Part shown: one piece after another, positions 7,513-19,314 of the stretch
Position numbering within the stretch: position 1 is the first letter of the stretch
Layout: each line of letters starts with the position of its first letter
Origin: Gibbula magus
Lineage: Eukaryota > Mollusca > Gastropoda > Trochida > Trochidae
Direction: 5' to 3'
Length of the DNA stretch: 64,000 nt
Assembly (NCBI GenBank): GCA_936450465.1
Contig: OW388294.1
Coordinates: forward strand, 73,026,622-73,090,621
Translations under genes and position numbers: made by a program
The notes under the pieces: generated by a model
Databases searched by the model: none
What the model was told of the DNA's origin: nothing
What the model saw: only the letters and a program-made list of their open reading frames with translations

Positions 7513-8001
7513 ATGAATCTTTATAGTACATGTATCATTGGCAATGAACCCGGTTTTTCTAGATCAACACGGAATGGTCAGAACATGTCCGATTCAACAA
7601 AGAACAGTGATGGTTATGAACCCATGGAAAATCCACGTCTCAGCCATTCTTCCTGTTCAGTGAGGACCAGTGTGTTTCATGGTCCCTTACAAAAACTTCA
7701 AATGTCTGAAAGACCTCGGCAAATTATGCAAGACTCTAGTCAGGAGGACATGTTGTTGAATGAAACTAGTCAACTATCAAAATCCCCAAGAAGCAAACCA
7801 GTTTTAGGCATCCGTGCTAAAATAATTCAAAGCAACCTAGTTCAGAATGGAAATCAAGATACCTTCATCAAGAAAGAATTTAGAAACATTGAGGCATTCG
7901 TCTTGGAGAATGTGACTGCTTTCAAAAGAGGAAGTTTTGGCAGAAAGACCATGCGGAAATCGGTCCATCCATTCCACAAACAAACTTTCACAGTCGTCTA
8001 G
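7513..8001 (+). CDS. ORF A, unit 5 (162 aa)
   Basis: First member of the Phe55 family (units 5-12), which also shares a silent CGT at Arg42. Confidence 0.4.
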   Translation: MNLYSTCIIGNEPGFSRSTRNGQNMSDSTKNSDGYEPMENPRLSHSSCSVRTSVFHGPLQKLQMSERPRQIMQDSSQEDMLLNETSQLSKSPRSKPVLGIRAKIIQSNLVQNGNQDTFIKKEFRNIEAFVLENVTAFKRGSFGRKTMRKSVHPFHKQTFTVV

Positions 8002-8388
8002 TTGTTTTACAATCAAATATTTGATAGTGCTATGTTCTGAAAACTGTTGATTTTGTAAAAATCCCATTGAAGCCAAATAAGAATACAATGATATTTCAAT
8101 TGGTGTATATGATGTGTGATCTGGTATGTTCTCTAGTCAGAAAGTTATGTTGTCTCCGTGTACATTGGCAAGTTCACTCAAGGAATAAAACCAAAGGAAT
8201 ATCAAATTGTTTTTCACTCTTTTATTATCTTTGTGTTCAACAAAGGTGACTTTCAATATTATAAAATAACCTTTCGCAAAGGAAAACAAAGTAACATCGC
8301 ATACAATACATCAACAACATAGGATTATTGAAAATAGCAATGAAAATGAACAACAACACGATAACAAGGGTAAAGGTGACATTGCATG

Positions 8389-8760
8389 TCAGCACAGTGT
8401 ACACTTGAATCCGTTTTTCATATATGTTTTCAGTTCATGAGCAGATGATACGGATATCACAGATTCTCCTTTCACATGTGTGAATCTATTAAATGATGGT
8501 GCGTGCCATGGATATTTCTGAAGAGGTTTTCTCGTACTCTGCCTTGTTTGGATATTCCTCTGAAACAGACGTTGTCGTTGTACACGTGTAGACTCTTCCT
8601 GACAGGCTGTGACAGTGTTATTCAGATCAGTAACTGAATCTCTCTTCCTGCAGCAGGCACAAGTGACGTTCGATGACACATGGCTCTCCAACCACATCTT
8701 AACCTTTTTCATGGCCTTTCGGGAACTGGAAGACATCTTAACATTTCCAGAGTATTCCAT
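8389..8760 (-). CDS. ORF B, unit 5 (123 aa)
   Basis: Intact. Glu56 and Leu65. Confidence 0.5.
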   Translation of the reverse strand: MEYSGNVKMSSSSRKAMKKVKMWLESHVSSNVTCACCRKRDSVTDLNNTVTACQEESTRVQRQRLFQRNIQTRQSTRKPLQKYPWHAPSFNRFTHVKGESVISVSSAHELKTYMKNGFKCTLC

Positions 8761-9333
8761 TGTACGTGTAGCAAAGGGTGTGTATAGTTTGAAGGATGAA
8801 GGTGAAATAATATATTACCAATATCAGCTGCTTATATACACACCATTAAGACTGTCAAAACACAATGTGAGTAGTGTGAATGCACATGCAGTCAATCAGC
8901 ACATTTTCCGCTATTTGTAAAGATCAAAGGATTGTGATCAAAGGGGAAAGTCCGTCACTTTGATCACATGAATTATGCGGCTATACTTCAAAGAATACTT
9001 CAATTAATGAAGGTGATTGGTTTGAATGTTGATTCTTTTCTACTATCCGGTGCTATCCTTCTACAAATGGCTTTTGATCTCTTCTCCTTCTATTGAAATA
9101 CAAATAATCCGATTGTGTAGATAATAAACGCTTCTTTACACACTCTCATATTGTAAAAACGTACTCATTTATTTCGTTGTTTTAGGTAAAAAGATCATGT
9201 TACCAGGTAAGAGTATGTTTCGATACATAAACTCATGTAATGAACGTGTGATTACGTGTCTTTTTTATGGTCTGGATATAAGACATTGACATCGTCGAAC
9301 CCCTGTTAAACTCTTCATGTTCAGTGAGCAGTT

Positions 9334-9822
9334 ATGAATCTTTATAGTACATGTATCATTGGCAATGAACCCGGTTTTTCTAGATCAACACGGAATGGTC
9401 AGAACATGTCCGATTCAACAAAGAACAGTGATGGTTATCAACCCATGGAAAATCCACGTCTCAGCCATTCTTCCTGTTCAGTGAGGACCAGTGTGTTTCA
9501 TGGTCCCTTACAAAAACTTCAAATGTCTGAAAGACCTCGGCAAATTATGCAAGACTCTAGTCAGGAGGACATGTTGTTGAATGAAACTAGTCAACTATCA
9601 AAATCCCCAAGAAGCAAACCAGTTTTAGGCATCCGTGCTAAAATAATTCAAAGCAACCTAGTTCAGAATGGAAATCAAGATACCTTCATCAAGAAAGAAT
9701 TTAGAAACATTGAGGCATTCGTCTTAGTGAATGTGACTGCTTTCAAAAGAGGAAGTTTTGGCAGAAAGACCATACGGAAATCGGTCCATCCAGTCCACAA
9801 ACAAACTTTCACAGTCGTCTAG
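9334..9822 (+). CDS. ORF A, unit 6 (162 aa)
   Basis: Gln36, Phe55, Val132, Ile147 and Val154; the last three are shared only with unit 9. Confidence 0.4.
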   Translation: MNLYSTCIIGNEPGFSRSTRNGQNMSDSTKNSDGYQPMENPRLSHSSCSVRTSVFHGPLQKLQMSERPRQIMQDSSQEDMLLNETSQLSKSPRSKPVLGIRAKIIQSNLVQNGNQDTFIKKEFRNIEAFVLVNVTAFKRGSFGRKTIRKSVHPVHKQTFTVV

Positions 9823-10209
9823 TTGTTTTACAATCAAATATTTGATAGTGCTATGTTCTGAAAACTGTTGATTTTGTAAAAATCCCATTGAAGCCAAATA
9901 AAAATACAATGATATTTCAATTGGTGTATATGATGTGTGATCTGGTATGTTCTCTAGTCAGAAAGTTATGTTGTCTCCGTGTACATTGGCAAGTTCACTC
10001 AAGGAATAAAACCAAAGGAATATCAAATTGTTTTTCACTCTATTATTATCTTTGTGTTCAACAAAGGTGACTTTCAATATTATAAAATAACCTTTCGCAA
10101 AGGAAAACAAAGTAACATCGCATACAATACATCAACAACATAGGATTATTGAAAATAGCAATGAAAATGAACAACAACACGATAACAAGGGTAAAGGTGA
10201 CATTGCATG

Positions 10210-10581
10210 TCAGCACAGTGTACACTTGAATCCGTTTTTCATATATGTTTTCAGTTCATGAGCAGATGATACGGATATCACAGATTCTCCTTTCACATGT
10301 GTGAATCTATTAAATGATGGTGCGTGCCATGGATATTTCTGAAGAGGTTTTCTCGTACTCTGCCTTGTTTGGATATTCCTCTGAAACTGACGTTGTCGTT
10401 GTACACGTGTAGAGTCTTCCTGACAGGCTGTGACAGTGTTATTCAGATCAGTAACTGAATCTCTCTTCCTGCAGCAGGCACAAGTGACGTTCGATGACAC
10501 ATGGCTCTCCAACCACATCTTAACCTTTTTCATGGCCTTTCGGGAACTGGAAGACATCTTAACATTTCCAGAGTATTCCAT
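10210..10581 (-). CDS. ORF B, unit 6 (123 aa)
   Basis: Consensus protein. Its minus-strand AATAAA is mutated near 10041-10048, so 3' end formation may differ. Confidence 0.48.
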   Translation of the reverse strand: MEYSGNVKMSSSSRKAMKKVKMWLESHVSSNVTCACCRKRDSVTDLNNTVTACQEDSTRVQRQRQFQRNIQTRQSTRKPLQKYPWHAPSFNRFTHVKGESVISVSSAHELKTYMKNGFKCTLC

Positions 10582-11154
10582 TGTACGTGTAGCAAAGGGT
10601 GTGTATAGTTTGAAGGATGAAGGTGAAATAATATATTACCAATATCAGCTGCTTATATACACACCATTAAGACTGTCAAAACACAATGTGAGTAGTGTGA
10701 ATGCACATGCAGTCAATCAGCACATTTTCCGCTATTTGTAAAGATCAAAGGATTGTGATCAAAGGGGAAAGTCCGTCACTTTGATCACATGAATTATGCG
10801 GCTATACTTCAAAGAATACTTCAATTAATGAAGGTGATTGGTTTGAATGTTGATTCTTTTCTACTATCCGGTGCTATCCTTCTACAAATGGCTTTTGATC
10901 TCTTCTCCTTCTATTGAAATACAAATAATCCGATTGTGTAGATAATAAACGCTTCTTTACACACTCTCATATTGTAAAAACGTACTCATTTATTTCGTTG
11001 TTTTAGGTAAAAAGATCATGTTACCAGGTAAGAGTATGTTTCGATACATAAACTCATGTAATGAACGTGTGATTACGTGTCTTTTTTATGGTCTGGATAT
11101 AAGACATTGACATCGTCGAACCCCTGTTAAACTCTTCATGTTCAGTGAGCAGTT

Positions 11155-11622
11155 ATGAATCTTTATAGTACATGTATCATTGGCAATGAACCCGGTTTTT
11201 CTAGATCAACACGGAATGGTCAGAACATGTCCGATTCAACAAAGAACAGTGATGGTTATGAACCCATGGAAAATCCACGTCTCAGCCATTCTTCCTGTTC
11301 AGTGAGGACCAGTGTGTTTCATGGTCCCTTACAAAAACTTCAAATGTCTGAAAGACCTCGGCAAATTATGCAAGACTCTAGTCAGGAGGACATGTTGTTG
11401 AATGAAACTAGTCAACTATCAAAATCCTCAAGAAGCAAACCAGTTTTAGGCATCCGTGCTAAAATAATTCAAAGCAACCTAGTTCAGAATGGAAATCAAG
11501 ATACCTTCATCAAGAAAGAATTTAGAAACATTGAGGCATTCGTCTTGGAGAATGTGACTGCTTTCAAAAGAGGAAGTTTTGGCAGAAAGACCATGCGGAA
11601 ATCGGTCCATCCATTCCACTAA
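11155..11622 (+). CDS. ORF A, unit 7 (155 aa)
   Basis: Phe55, Ser92 and the early TAA after His155. Confidence 0.4.
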   Translation: MNLYSTCIIGNEPGFSRSTRNGQNMSDSTKNSDGYEPMENPRLSHSSCSVRTSVFHGPLQKLQMSERPRQIMQDSSQEDMLLNETSQLSKSSRSKPVLGIRAKIIQSNLVQNGNQDTFIKKEFRNIEAFVLENVTAFKRGSFGRKTMRKSVHPFH

Positions 11623-12030
11623 CAAACTTTCACAGTCGTCTAGTTGTTTTACAATCAAATATTTGATAGTGCTATGTTCTGAAAACAGTTGATTTTGTAA
11701 AAATCCCATTGAAGCCAAATAAGAATACAATGATATTTCAATTGGTGTATATGATGTGTGATCTGGTATGTTCTCTAGTCAGAAAGTTATGTTGTCTCCG
11801 TGTACATTGGCAAGTTCACTCAAGGAATAAAACCAAAGGAATATGAAATTGTTTTTCACTCTTTTATTATCTTTGTGTTCAACAAAGGTGACTTTCAATA
11901 TTATAAAATAACCTTTCGCAAAGGAAAACAAAGTAACATCGCATACAATACATCAACAACATAGGATTATTGAAAATAGCAATGAAAATGAACAACAACA
12001 CGATAACAAGGGTAAAGGTGACATTGCATG

Positions 12031-12402
12031 TCAGCACAGTGTACACTTGAATCCGTTTTTCATATATGTTTTCAGTTCATGAGCAGATGATACGGATATC
12101 ACAGATTCTCCTTTCACATGTGTGAATCTATTAAATGATGGTGCGTGCCATGGATATTTCTGAAGAGGTTTTCTCGTACTCTGCCTTGTTTGGATATTCC
12201 TCTGAAACTGACGTTGTCGTTGTACACGTGTAGAGTCTTCCTGACAGGCTGTGACAGTGTTATTCAGATCAGTAACTGAATCTCTCTTCCTGCAGCAGGC
12301 ACAAGTGACGTTCGATGACACATGGCTCTCCAACCACATCTTAACCTTTTTCATGGCCTTTCGGGAACTGGAAGACATCTTAACATTTCCAGAGTATTCC
12401 AT
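12031..12402 (-). CDS. ORF B, unit 7 (123 aa)
   Basis: Consensus protein, identical in sequence to units 6, 10 and 11. Confidence 0.5.
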   Translation of the reverse strand: MEYSGNVKMSSSSRKAMKKVKMWLESHVSSNVTCACCRKRDSVTDLNNTVTACQEDSTRVQRQRQFQRNIQTRQSTRKPLQKYPWHAPSFNRFTHVKGESVISVSSAHELKTYMKNGFKCTLC

Positions 12403-12975
12403 TGTACGTGTAGCAAAGGGTGTGTATAGTTTGAAGGATGAAGGTGAAATAATATATTACCAATATCAGCTGCTTATATACACACCATTAAGACTGTCAA
12501 AACACAATGTGAGTAGTGTGAATGCACATGCAGTCAATCAGCACATTTTCCGCTATTTGTAAAGATCAAAGGATTGTGATCAAAGGGGAAAGTCCGTCAC
12601 TTTGATCACATGAATTTGGCGGCTATACTTCAAAGAATACTTCAATTAATGAAGGTGATTGGTTTGAATGTTGATTCTTTTCTACTATCCGGTGCTATCC
12701 TTCTACAAATGGCTTTTGATCTCTTCTCCTTCTATTGAAATACAAATAATCCGATTGTGTAGATAATAAACGCTTCTTTACACACTCTCATATTGTAAAA
12801 ACGTACTCATTTATTTCGTTGTTTTAGGTAAAAAGATCATGTTACCAGGTAAGAGTATGTTTCGATACATAAACTCATGTAATGAACGTGTGATTACGTG
12901 TCTTTTTTATGGTCTGGATATACGACATTGACATCGTCGAACCCCTGTTAAACTCTTCATGTTCAGTGAGCAGTT

Positions 12976-13443
12976 ATGAATCTTTATAGTACATGTATCA
13001 TTGGCAATGAACCCGGTTTTTCTAGATCAACACGGAATGGTCAGAACATGTCCGATTCAACAAAGAACAGTGATGGTTATGAACCCATGGAAAATCCACG
13101 TCTCAGCCATTCTTCCTGTTCAGTGAGGACCAGTGTGTTTCATGGTCCCTTACGAAAACTTCAAATGTCTGAAAGACCTCGGCAAATTATGCAAGACTCT
13201 AGTCAGGAGGACATGTTGTTGAATGAATCTAGTCAACTATCAAAATCCTCAAGAAGCAAACCAGTTTTAGGCATCCGTGCTAAAATAATTCAAAGCAACC
13301 TAGTTCAGAATGGAAATCAAGATACCTTCATCAAGAAAGAATTTAGAAACATTGAGGCATTCGTCTTGGAGAATGTGACTGCTTTCAAAAGAGGAAGTTT
13401 TGGCAGAAAGACCATGCGGAAATCGGTCCATCCATTCCACTAA
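12976..13443 (+). CDS. ORF A, unit 8 (155 aa)
   Basis: Phe55, private Arg60 and Ser85, Ser92, early TAA. The TATA-like box near 12918 is altered to GATATACG. Confidence 0.4.
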   Translation: MNLYSTCIIGNEPGFSRSTRNGQNMSDSTKNSDGYEPMENPRLSHSSCSVRTSVFHGPLRKLQMSERPRQIMQDSSQEDMLLNESSQLSKSSRSKPVLGIRAKIIQSNLVQNGNQDTFIKKEFRNIEAFVLENVTAFKRGSFGRKTMRKSVHPFH

Positions 13444-13851
13444 CAAACTTTCATAGTCGTCTAGTTGTTTTACAATAAAATATTTGAAAGTGCTATGTTC
13501 TGAAAACAGTTGATTTTGTAAAAATCCCATTGAAGCCAAATAAGAATACAATGATATTTCAATTGGTGTATATGATGTGTGATCTGGTATGTTCTCTAGT
13601 CAGAAAGTTATGTTGTCTCCGTGTACATTGGCAAGTTCACTCAAGGAATAAAACCAAAGGAATATCAAATTGTTTTTCACTCTTTTATTATCTTTGTGTT
13701 CAACAAAGGTGACTTTCAATATTATAAAATAACCTTTCGCAAAGGAAAACAAAGTAACATCGCATACAATACATCAACAACATAGGATTATTGAAAATAG
13801 CAATGAAAATGAACAACAACACGATAACAAGGGTAAAGGTGACATTGCATG

Positions 13852-14223
13852 TCAGCACAGTGTACACTTGAATCCGTTGTTCATATATGTTTTCAGTTCA
13901 TGAGCAGATGATACGGATATCACAGATTCTCCTTTCACATGTGTGAATCTATTAAATGATGGTGCGTGCCATGGATATTTCTGAAGAGGTTTTCTCGTAC
14001 TCTGCCTTGTTTGGATATTCCTCTGAAACTGACGTTGTCGTTGTACACGTGTAGAGTCTTCCTGACAGGCTGTGACAGTGTTATTCAGATCAGTAACTGA
14101 ATCTCTCTTCTTGCAGCAGGCACAAGTGACGTTCGAAGACACATGGCTCTCCAACCACATCTTAACCTTTTTCATGGACTTTCGGGAACTGGAAGACATC
14201 TTAGCATTTCCAGAGTATTCCAT
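13852..14223 (-). CDS. ORF B, unit 8 (123 aa)
   Basis: Intact. Ala7, Ser16, Lys38, Asn115. The first three are shared with unit 9 only. Confidence 0.5.
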   Translation of the reverse strand: MEYSGNAKMSSSSRKSMKKVKMWLESHVSSNVTCACCKKRDSVTDLNNTVTACQEDSTRVQRQRQFQRNIQTRQSTRKPLQKYPWHAPSFNRFTHVKGESVISVSSAHELKTYMNNGFKCTLC

Positions 14224-14796
14224 TGTACGTGTAGCAAAGGGTGTGTATAGTTTGAAGGATGAAGGTGAAATAATATATTACCAATATCAGCTGCTTATAT
14301 ACACACCATTAAGACTGTCAAAACACAATGTGAGTAGTGTGAATGCACATGCAGTCAATCAGCACATTTTCCGCTATTTGTAAAGATCAAAGGATTGTGA
14401 TCAAAGGGGAAAGTCCGTCACTTTGATCACATGAATTATGCGGCTATACTTCAAAGAATACTTCAATTAATGAAGGTGATTGGTTTGAATGTTGATTCTT
14501 TTCTACTATCCGGTGCTATCCTTCTACAAATGGCTTTTGATCTCTTCTCCTTCTATTGAAATACAAATAATCCGATTGTGTAGATAATAAACGCTTCTTT
14601 ACACACTCTCATATTGTAAAAACGTACTCATTTATTTCGTTGTTTTAGGTAAAAAGATCATGTTACCAGGTAAGAGTATGTTTCGATACATAAACTCATG
14701 TAATGAACGTGTGATTACGTGTCTTTTTTATGGTCTGGATATAAGACATTGACATCGTCGAACCCCTGTTAAACTCTTCATGTTCAGTGAGCAGTT

Positions 14797-15285
14797 ATGA
14801 ATCTTTATAGTACATGTATCATTGGCAATGAACCCGGTTTTTCTAGATCAACACGGAATGGTCAGAACATGTCCGATTCAACAAAGAACAGTGATGGTTA
14901 TGAACCCATGGAAAATCCACGTCTCAGCCATTCTTCCTGTTCAGTGAGGACCAGTGTGTTTCATGGTCCCTTACAAAAACTTCAAATGTCTGAAAGACCT
15001 CGGCAAATTATGCAAGACTCTAGTCAGGAGGACATGTTGTTGAATGAAACTAGTCAACTATCAAAATCCCCAAGAAGCAAACCAGTTTTAGGCATCCGTG
15101 CTAAAATAATTCAAAGCAACCTAGTTCAGAATGGAAATCAAGATACCTTCATCAAGAAAGAATTTAGAAACATTGAGGCATTCGTCTTAGTGAATGTGAC
15201 TGCTTTCAAAAGAGGAAGTTTTGGCAGAAAGACCATACGGAAATCGGTCCATCCAGTCCACAAACAAACTTTCACAGTCGTCTAG
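14797..15285 (+). CDS. ORF A, unit 9 (162 aa)
   Basis: Val132, Ile147, Val154 as in unit 6, but Glu36 rather than Gln36, so the tract shared with unit 6 begins after codon 36 or has been partly converted. Confidence 0.4.
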   Translation: MNLYSTCIIGNEPGFSRSTRNGQNMSDSTKNSDGYEPMENPRLSHSSCSVRTSVFHGPLQKLQMSERPRQIMQDSSQEDMLLNETSQLSKSPRSKPVLGIRAKIIQSNLVQNGNQDTFIKKEFRNIEAFVLVNVTAFKRGSFGRKTIRKSVHPVHKQTFTVV

Positions 15286-15672
15286 TTGTTTTACAATCAA
15301 ATATTTGATAGTGCTATGTTCTGAAAACTGTTGATTTTGTAAAAATCCCATTGAAGCCAAATAAAAATACAATGATATTTCAATTGGTGTATATGATGTG
15401 TGATCTGGTATGTTCTCTAGTCAGAAAGTTATGTTGTCTCCGTGTACATTGGCAAGTTCACTCAAGGAATAAAACCAAAGGAATATCAAATTGTTTTTCA
15501 CTCTATTATTATCTTTGTGTTCAACAAAGGTGACTTTCAATATTATAAAATAACCTTTCGCAAAGGAAAACAAAGTAACATCGCATACAATACATCAACA
15601 ACATAGGATTATTGAAAATAGCAATGAAAATGAACAACAACACGATAACAAGGGTAAAGGTGACATTGCATG

Positions 15673-16044
15673 TCAGCACAGTGTACACTTGAATCCGTTT
15701 TTCATATATGTTTTCAGTTCATGAGCAGATGATACGGATATCACAGATTCTCCTTTCACATGTGTGAATCTATTAAATGATGGTGCGTGCCATGGATATT
15801 TCTGAAGAGGTTTTCTCGTACTCTGCCTTGTTTGGATATTCCTCTGAAACAGACGTTGTCGTTGTACACGTGTAGAGTCTTCCTGACAGTCTGTGACAGT
15901 GTTATTCAGATCAGTAACTGAATCTCTCTTCTTGCAGCAGGCACAAGTGACGTTCGAAGACACATGGCTCTCCAACCACATCTTAACCTTTTTCATGGAC
16001 TTTCGGGAACTGGAAGACATCTTAGCATTTCCAGAGTATTCCAT
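15673..16044 (-). CDS. ORF B, unit 9 (123 aa)
   Basis: Ala7, Ser16, Lys38, private Asp52, Leu65. Minus-strand AATAAA lost as in unit 6. Confidence 0.48.
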   Translation of the reverse strand: MEYSGNAKMSSSSRKSMKKVKMWLESHVSSNVTCACCKKRDSVTDLNNTVTDCQEDSTRVQRQRLFQRNIQTRQSTRKPLQKYPWHAPSFNRFTHVKGESVISVSSAHELKTYMKNGFKCTLC

Positions 16045-16617
16045 TGTACGTGTAGCAAAGGGTGTGTATAGTTTGAAGGATGAAGGTGAAATAATACATT
16101 ACCAATATCAGCTGCTTATATACACACCATTAAGACTGTCAAAACACAATGTGAGTAGTGTGAATGCACATGCAGTCAATCAGCACATTTTCCGCTATTT
16201 GTAAAGATCAAAGGATTGTGATCAAAGGGGAAAGTCCGTCACTTTGATCACATGAATTATGCGGCTATACTTCAAAGAATACTTCAATTAATGAAGGTGA
16301 TTGGTTTGAATGTTGATTATTTTCTACTATCCGGTGCTATCCTTCTACAAATGGCTTTTGATCTCTTCTCCTTCTATTGAAATACAAATAATCCGATTGT
16401 GTAGATAATAAACGCTTCTTTACACACTCTCATATTGTAAAAACGTACTCATTTATTTCGTTGTTTTAGGTAAAAAGATCATGTTACCAGGTAAGAGTAT
16501 GTTTCGATACATAAACTCATGTAATGAACGTGTGATTACGTGTCTTTTTTATGGTCTGGATATAAGACATTGACATCGTCGAACCCCTGTTAAACTCTTC
16601 ATGTTCAGTGAGCAGTT

Positions 16618-17106
16618 ATGAATCTTTATAGTACATGTATCATTGGCAATGAACCCGGTTTTTCTAGATCAACACGGAATGGTCAGAACATGTCCGATTC
16701 AACAAAGAACAGTGATGGTTATCAACCCATGGAAAATCCACGTCTCAGCCATTCTTCCTGTTCAGTGAGGACCATTGTGTTTCATGGTCCCTTACAAAAA
16801 CTTCAAATGTCTGAAAGACCTCGGCAAATTATGCAAGACTCTAGTCAGGAGGACATGTTGTTGAATGAAACTAGTCAACTATCAAAATCCCCAAGAAGCA
16901 AACCAGTTTTAGGCATCCGTGCTAAAATAATTCAAAGCAACCTAGTTCAGAATGGAAATCAAGATACCTTCATCAAGAAAGAATTTAGAAACATTGAGGC
17001 ATTCGTCTTGGAGAATGTGACTGCTTTCAAAAGAGGAAGTTTTGGCAGAAAGACCATGCGGAAATCGGTCCATCCATTCCACAAACAAACTTTCACAGTC
17101 GTCTAG
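16618..17106 (+). CDS. ORF A, unit 10 (162 aa)
   Basis: Gln36, private Ile53, Phe55. Units 10-12 are nearly identical to one another, a recent single-unit expansion. Confidence 0.4.
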   Translation: MNLYSTCIIGNEPGFSRSTRNGQNMSDSTKNSDGYQPMENPRLSHSSCSVRTIVFHGPLQKLQMSERPRQIMQDSSQEDMLLNETSQLSKSPRSKPVLGIRAKIIQSNLVQNGNQDTFIKKEFRNIEAFVLENVTAFKRGSFGRKTMRKSVHPFHKQTFTVV

Positions 17107-17493
17107 TTGTTTTACAATCAAATATTTGATAGTGCTATGTTCTGAAAACTGTTGATTTTGTAAAAATCCCGTTGAAACCAAATAAGAATACAATGATATT
17201 TCAATTGGTGTATATGATGTGTGATCTGGTATGTTCTCTAGTCAGAAAGTTATGTTGTCTCCGTGTACATTGGCAAGTTCACTCAAGGAATAAAACCAAA
17301 GGAATATCAAATTGTTTTTCACTCTTTTATTATCTTTGTGTTCAACAAAGTTGACTTTCAATATTATAAAATAACCTTTCGCAAAGGAAAACAAAGTAAC
17401 ATCGCATACAATACATCAACAACATAGGATTATTGAAAATAGCAATGAAAATGAACAACAACACGATAACAAGGGTAAAGGTGACATTGCATG

Positions 17494-17865
17494 TCAGCAC
17501 AGTGTACACTTGAATCCGTTTTTCATATATGTTTTCAGTTCATGAGCAGATGATACGGATATCACAGATTCTCCTTTCACATGTGTGAATCTATTAAATG
17601 ATGGTGCGTGCCATGGATATTTCTGAAGAGGTTTTCTCGTACTCTGCCTTGTTTGGATATTCCTCTGAAACTGACGTTGTCGTTGTACACGTGTGGAGTC
17701 TTCCTGACAGGCTGTGACAGTGTTATTCAGATCAGTAACTGAATCTCTCTTCCTGCAGCAGGCACAAGTGACGTTCGATGACACATGGCTCTCCAACCAC
17801 ATCTTAACCTTTTTCATGGCCTTTCGGGAACTGGAAGACATCTTAACATTTCCAGAGTATTCCAT
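17494..17865 (-). CDS. ORF B, unit 10 (123 aa)
   Basis: Consensus protein; first unit with the silent TCC codon at Ser57 that later units keep in many copies. Confidence 0.5.
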   Translation of the reverse strand: MEYSGNVKMSSSSRKAMKKVKMWLESHVSSNVTCACCRKRDSVTDLNNTVTACQEDSTRVQRQRQFQRNIQTRQSTRKPLQKYPWHAPSFNRFTHVKGESVISVSSAHELKTYMKNGFKCTLC

Positions 17866-18438
17866 TGTACGTGTAGCAAAGGGTGTGTATAGTTTGAAGG
17901 ATGAAGGTGAAATAATATATTACCAATATCAGCTGCTTATATACACACCATTAAGACTGTCAAAACACAATGTGAGTAGTGTGAATGCACATGCAGTCAA
18001 TCAGCACATTTTCCGCTATTTGTAAAGATCAAAGGATTGTGATCAAAGGGGAAAGTCCGTCACTTTGATCACATGAATTATGCGGCTATACTTCAAAGAA
18101 TACTTCAATTAATGAAGGTGATTGGTTTGAATGTTGATTCTTTTCTACTATCCGGTGCTATCCTTCTACAAATGGCTTTTGATCTCTTCTCCTTCTATTG
18201 AAATACAAATAATCCGATTGTGTAGATAATAAACGCTTCTTTACACACTCTCATATTGTAAAAACGTACTCATTTATTTCGTTGTTTTAGGTAAAAAGAT
18301 CATGTTACCAGGTAAGAGTATGTTTCGATACATAAACTCATGTAATGAACGTGTGATTACGTGTCTTTTTTATGGTCTGGATATAAGACATTGACATCGT
18401 CGAACCCCTGTTAAACTCTTCATGTTCAGTGAGCAGTT

Positions 18439-18927
18439 ATGAATCTTTATAGTACATGTATCATTGGCAATGAACCCGGTTTTTCTAGATCAACACGGAA
18501 TGGTCAGAACATGTCCGATTCAACAAAGAACAGTGATGGTTATCAACCCATGGAAAATCCACGTCTCAGCCATTCTTCCTGTTCAGTGAGGACCAGTGTG
18601 TTTCATGGTCCCTTACAAAAACTTCAAATGTCTGAAAGACCTCGGCAAATTATGCAAGACTCTAGTCAGGAGGACATGTTGTTGAATGAAACTAGTCAAC
18701 TATCAAAATCCCCAAGAAGCAAACCAGTTTTAGGCATCCGTGCTAAAATAATTCAAAGCAACCTAGTTCAGAATGGAAATCAAGATACCTTCATCAAGAA
18801 AGAATTTAGAAACATTGAGGCATTCGTCTTGGAGAATGTGACTGCTTTCAAAAGAGGAAGTTTTGGCAGAAAGACCATGCGGAAATCGTTCCATCCATTC
18901 CACAAACAAACTTTCACAGTCGTCTAG
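18439..18927 (+). CDS. ORF A, unit 11 (162 aa)
   Basis: Gln36, Phe55, private Phe151. Confidence 0.4.
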   Translation: MNLYSTCIIGNEPGFSRSTRNGQNMSDSTKNSDGYQPMENPRLSHSSCSVRTSVFHGPLQKLQMSERPRQIMQDSSQEDMLLNETSQLSKSPRSKPVLGIRAKIIQSNLVQNGNQDTFIKKEFRNIEAFVLENVTAFKRGSFGRKTMRKSFHPFHKQTFTVV

Positions 18928-19314
18928 TTGTTTTACAATCAAATATTTGATAGTGCTATGTTCTGAAAACTGTTGATTTTGTAAAAATCCCATTGAAGCC
19001 AAATAAGAATACAATGATATTTCAATTGGTGTATATGATGTGTGATCTGGTATGTTCTCTAGTCAGAAAGTTATGTTGTCTCCGTGTACATTGGCAAGTT
19101 CACTCAAGGAATAAAACCAAAGGAATATCAAATTGTTTTTCACTCTTTTATTATCTTTGTGTTCAACAAAGGTGACTTTCAATATTATAAAATAACCTTT
19201 CGCAAAGGAAAACAAAGTAACATCGCATACAATACATCAACAACATAGGATTATTGAAAATAGCAATGAAAATGAACAACAACACGATAACAAGGGTAAA
19301 GGTGACATTGCATG

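Larger units (their letters stand above)
9115..16398. repeat. Older 3-unit duplication linking units 6 and 9
   Basis: Units 6 and 9 share four private changes in ORF A or its 3' region: Val132, Ile147, Val154 and a changed T-run that removes the minus-strand AATAAA. Their ORF A starts are 5,463 bp apart, exactly three 1,821-bp units. The ORF B halves do not follow: unit 9 B matches unit 8 B (Ala7, Ser16, Lys38), so the duplication has been overwritten in part. Confidence 0.75.
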
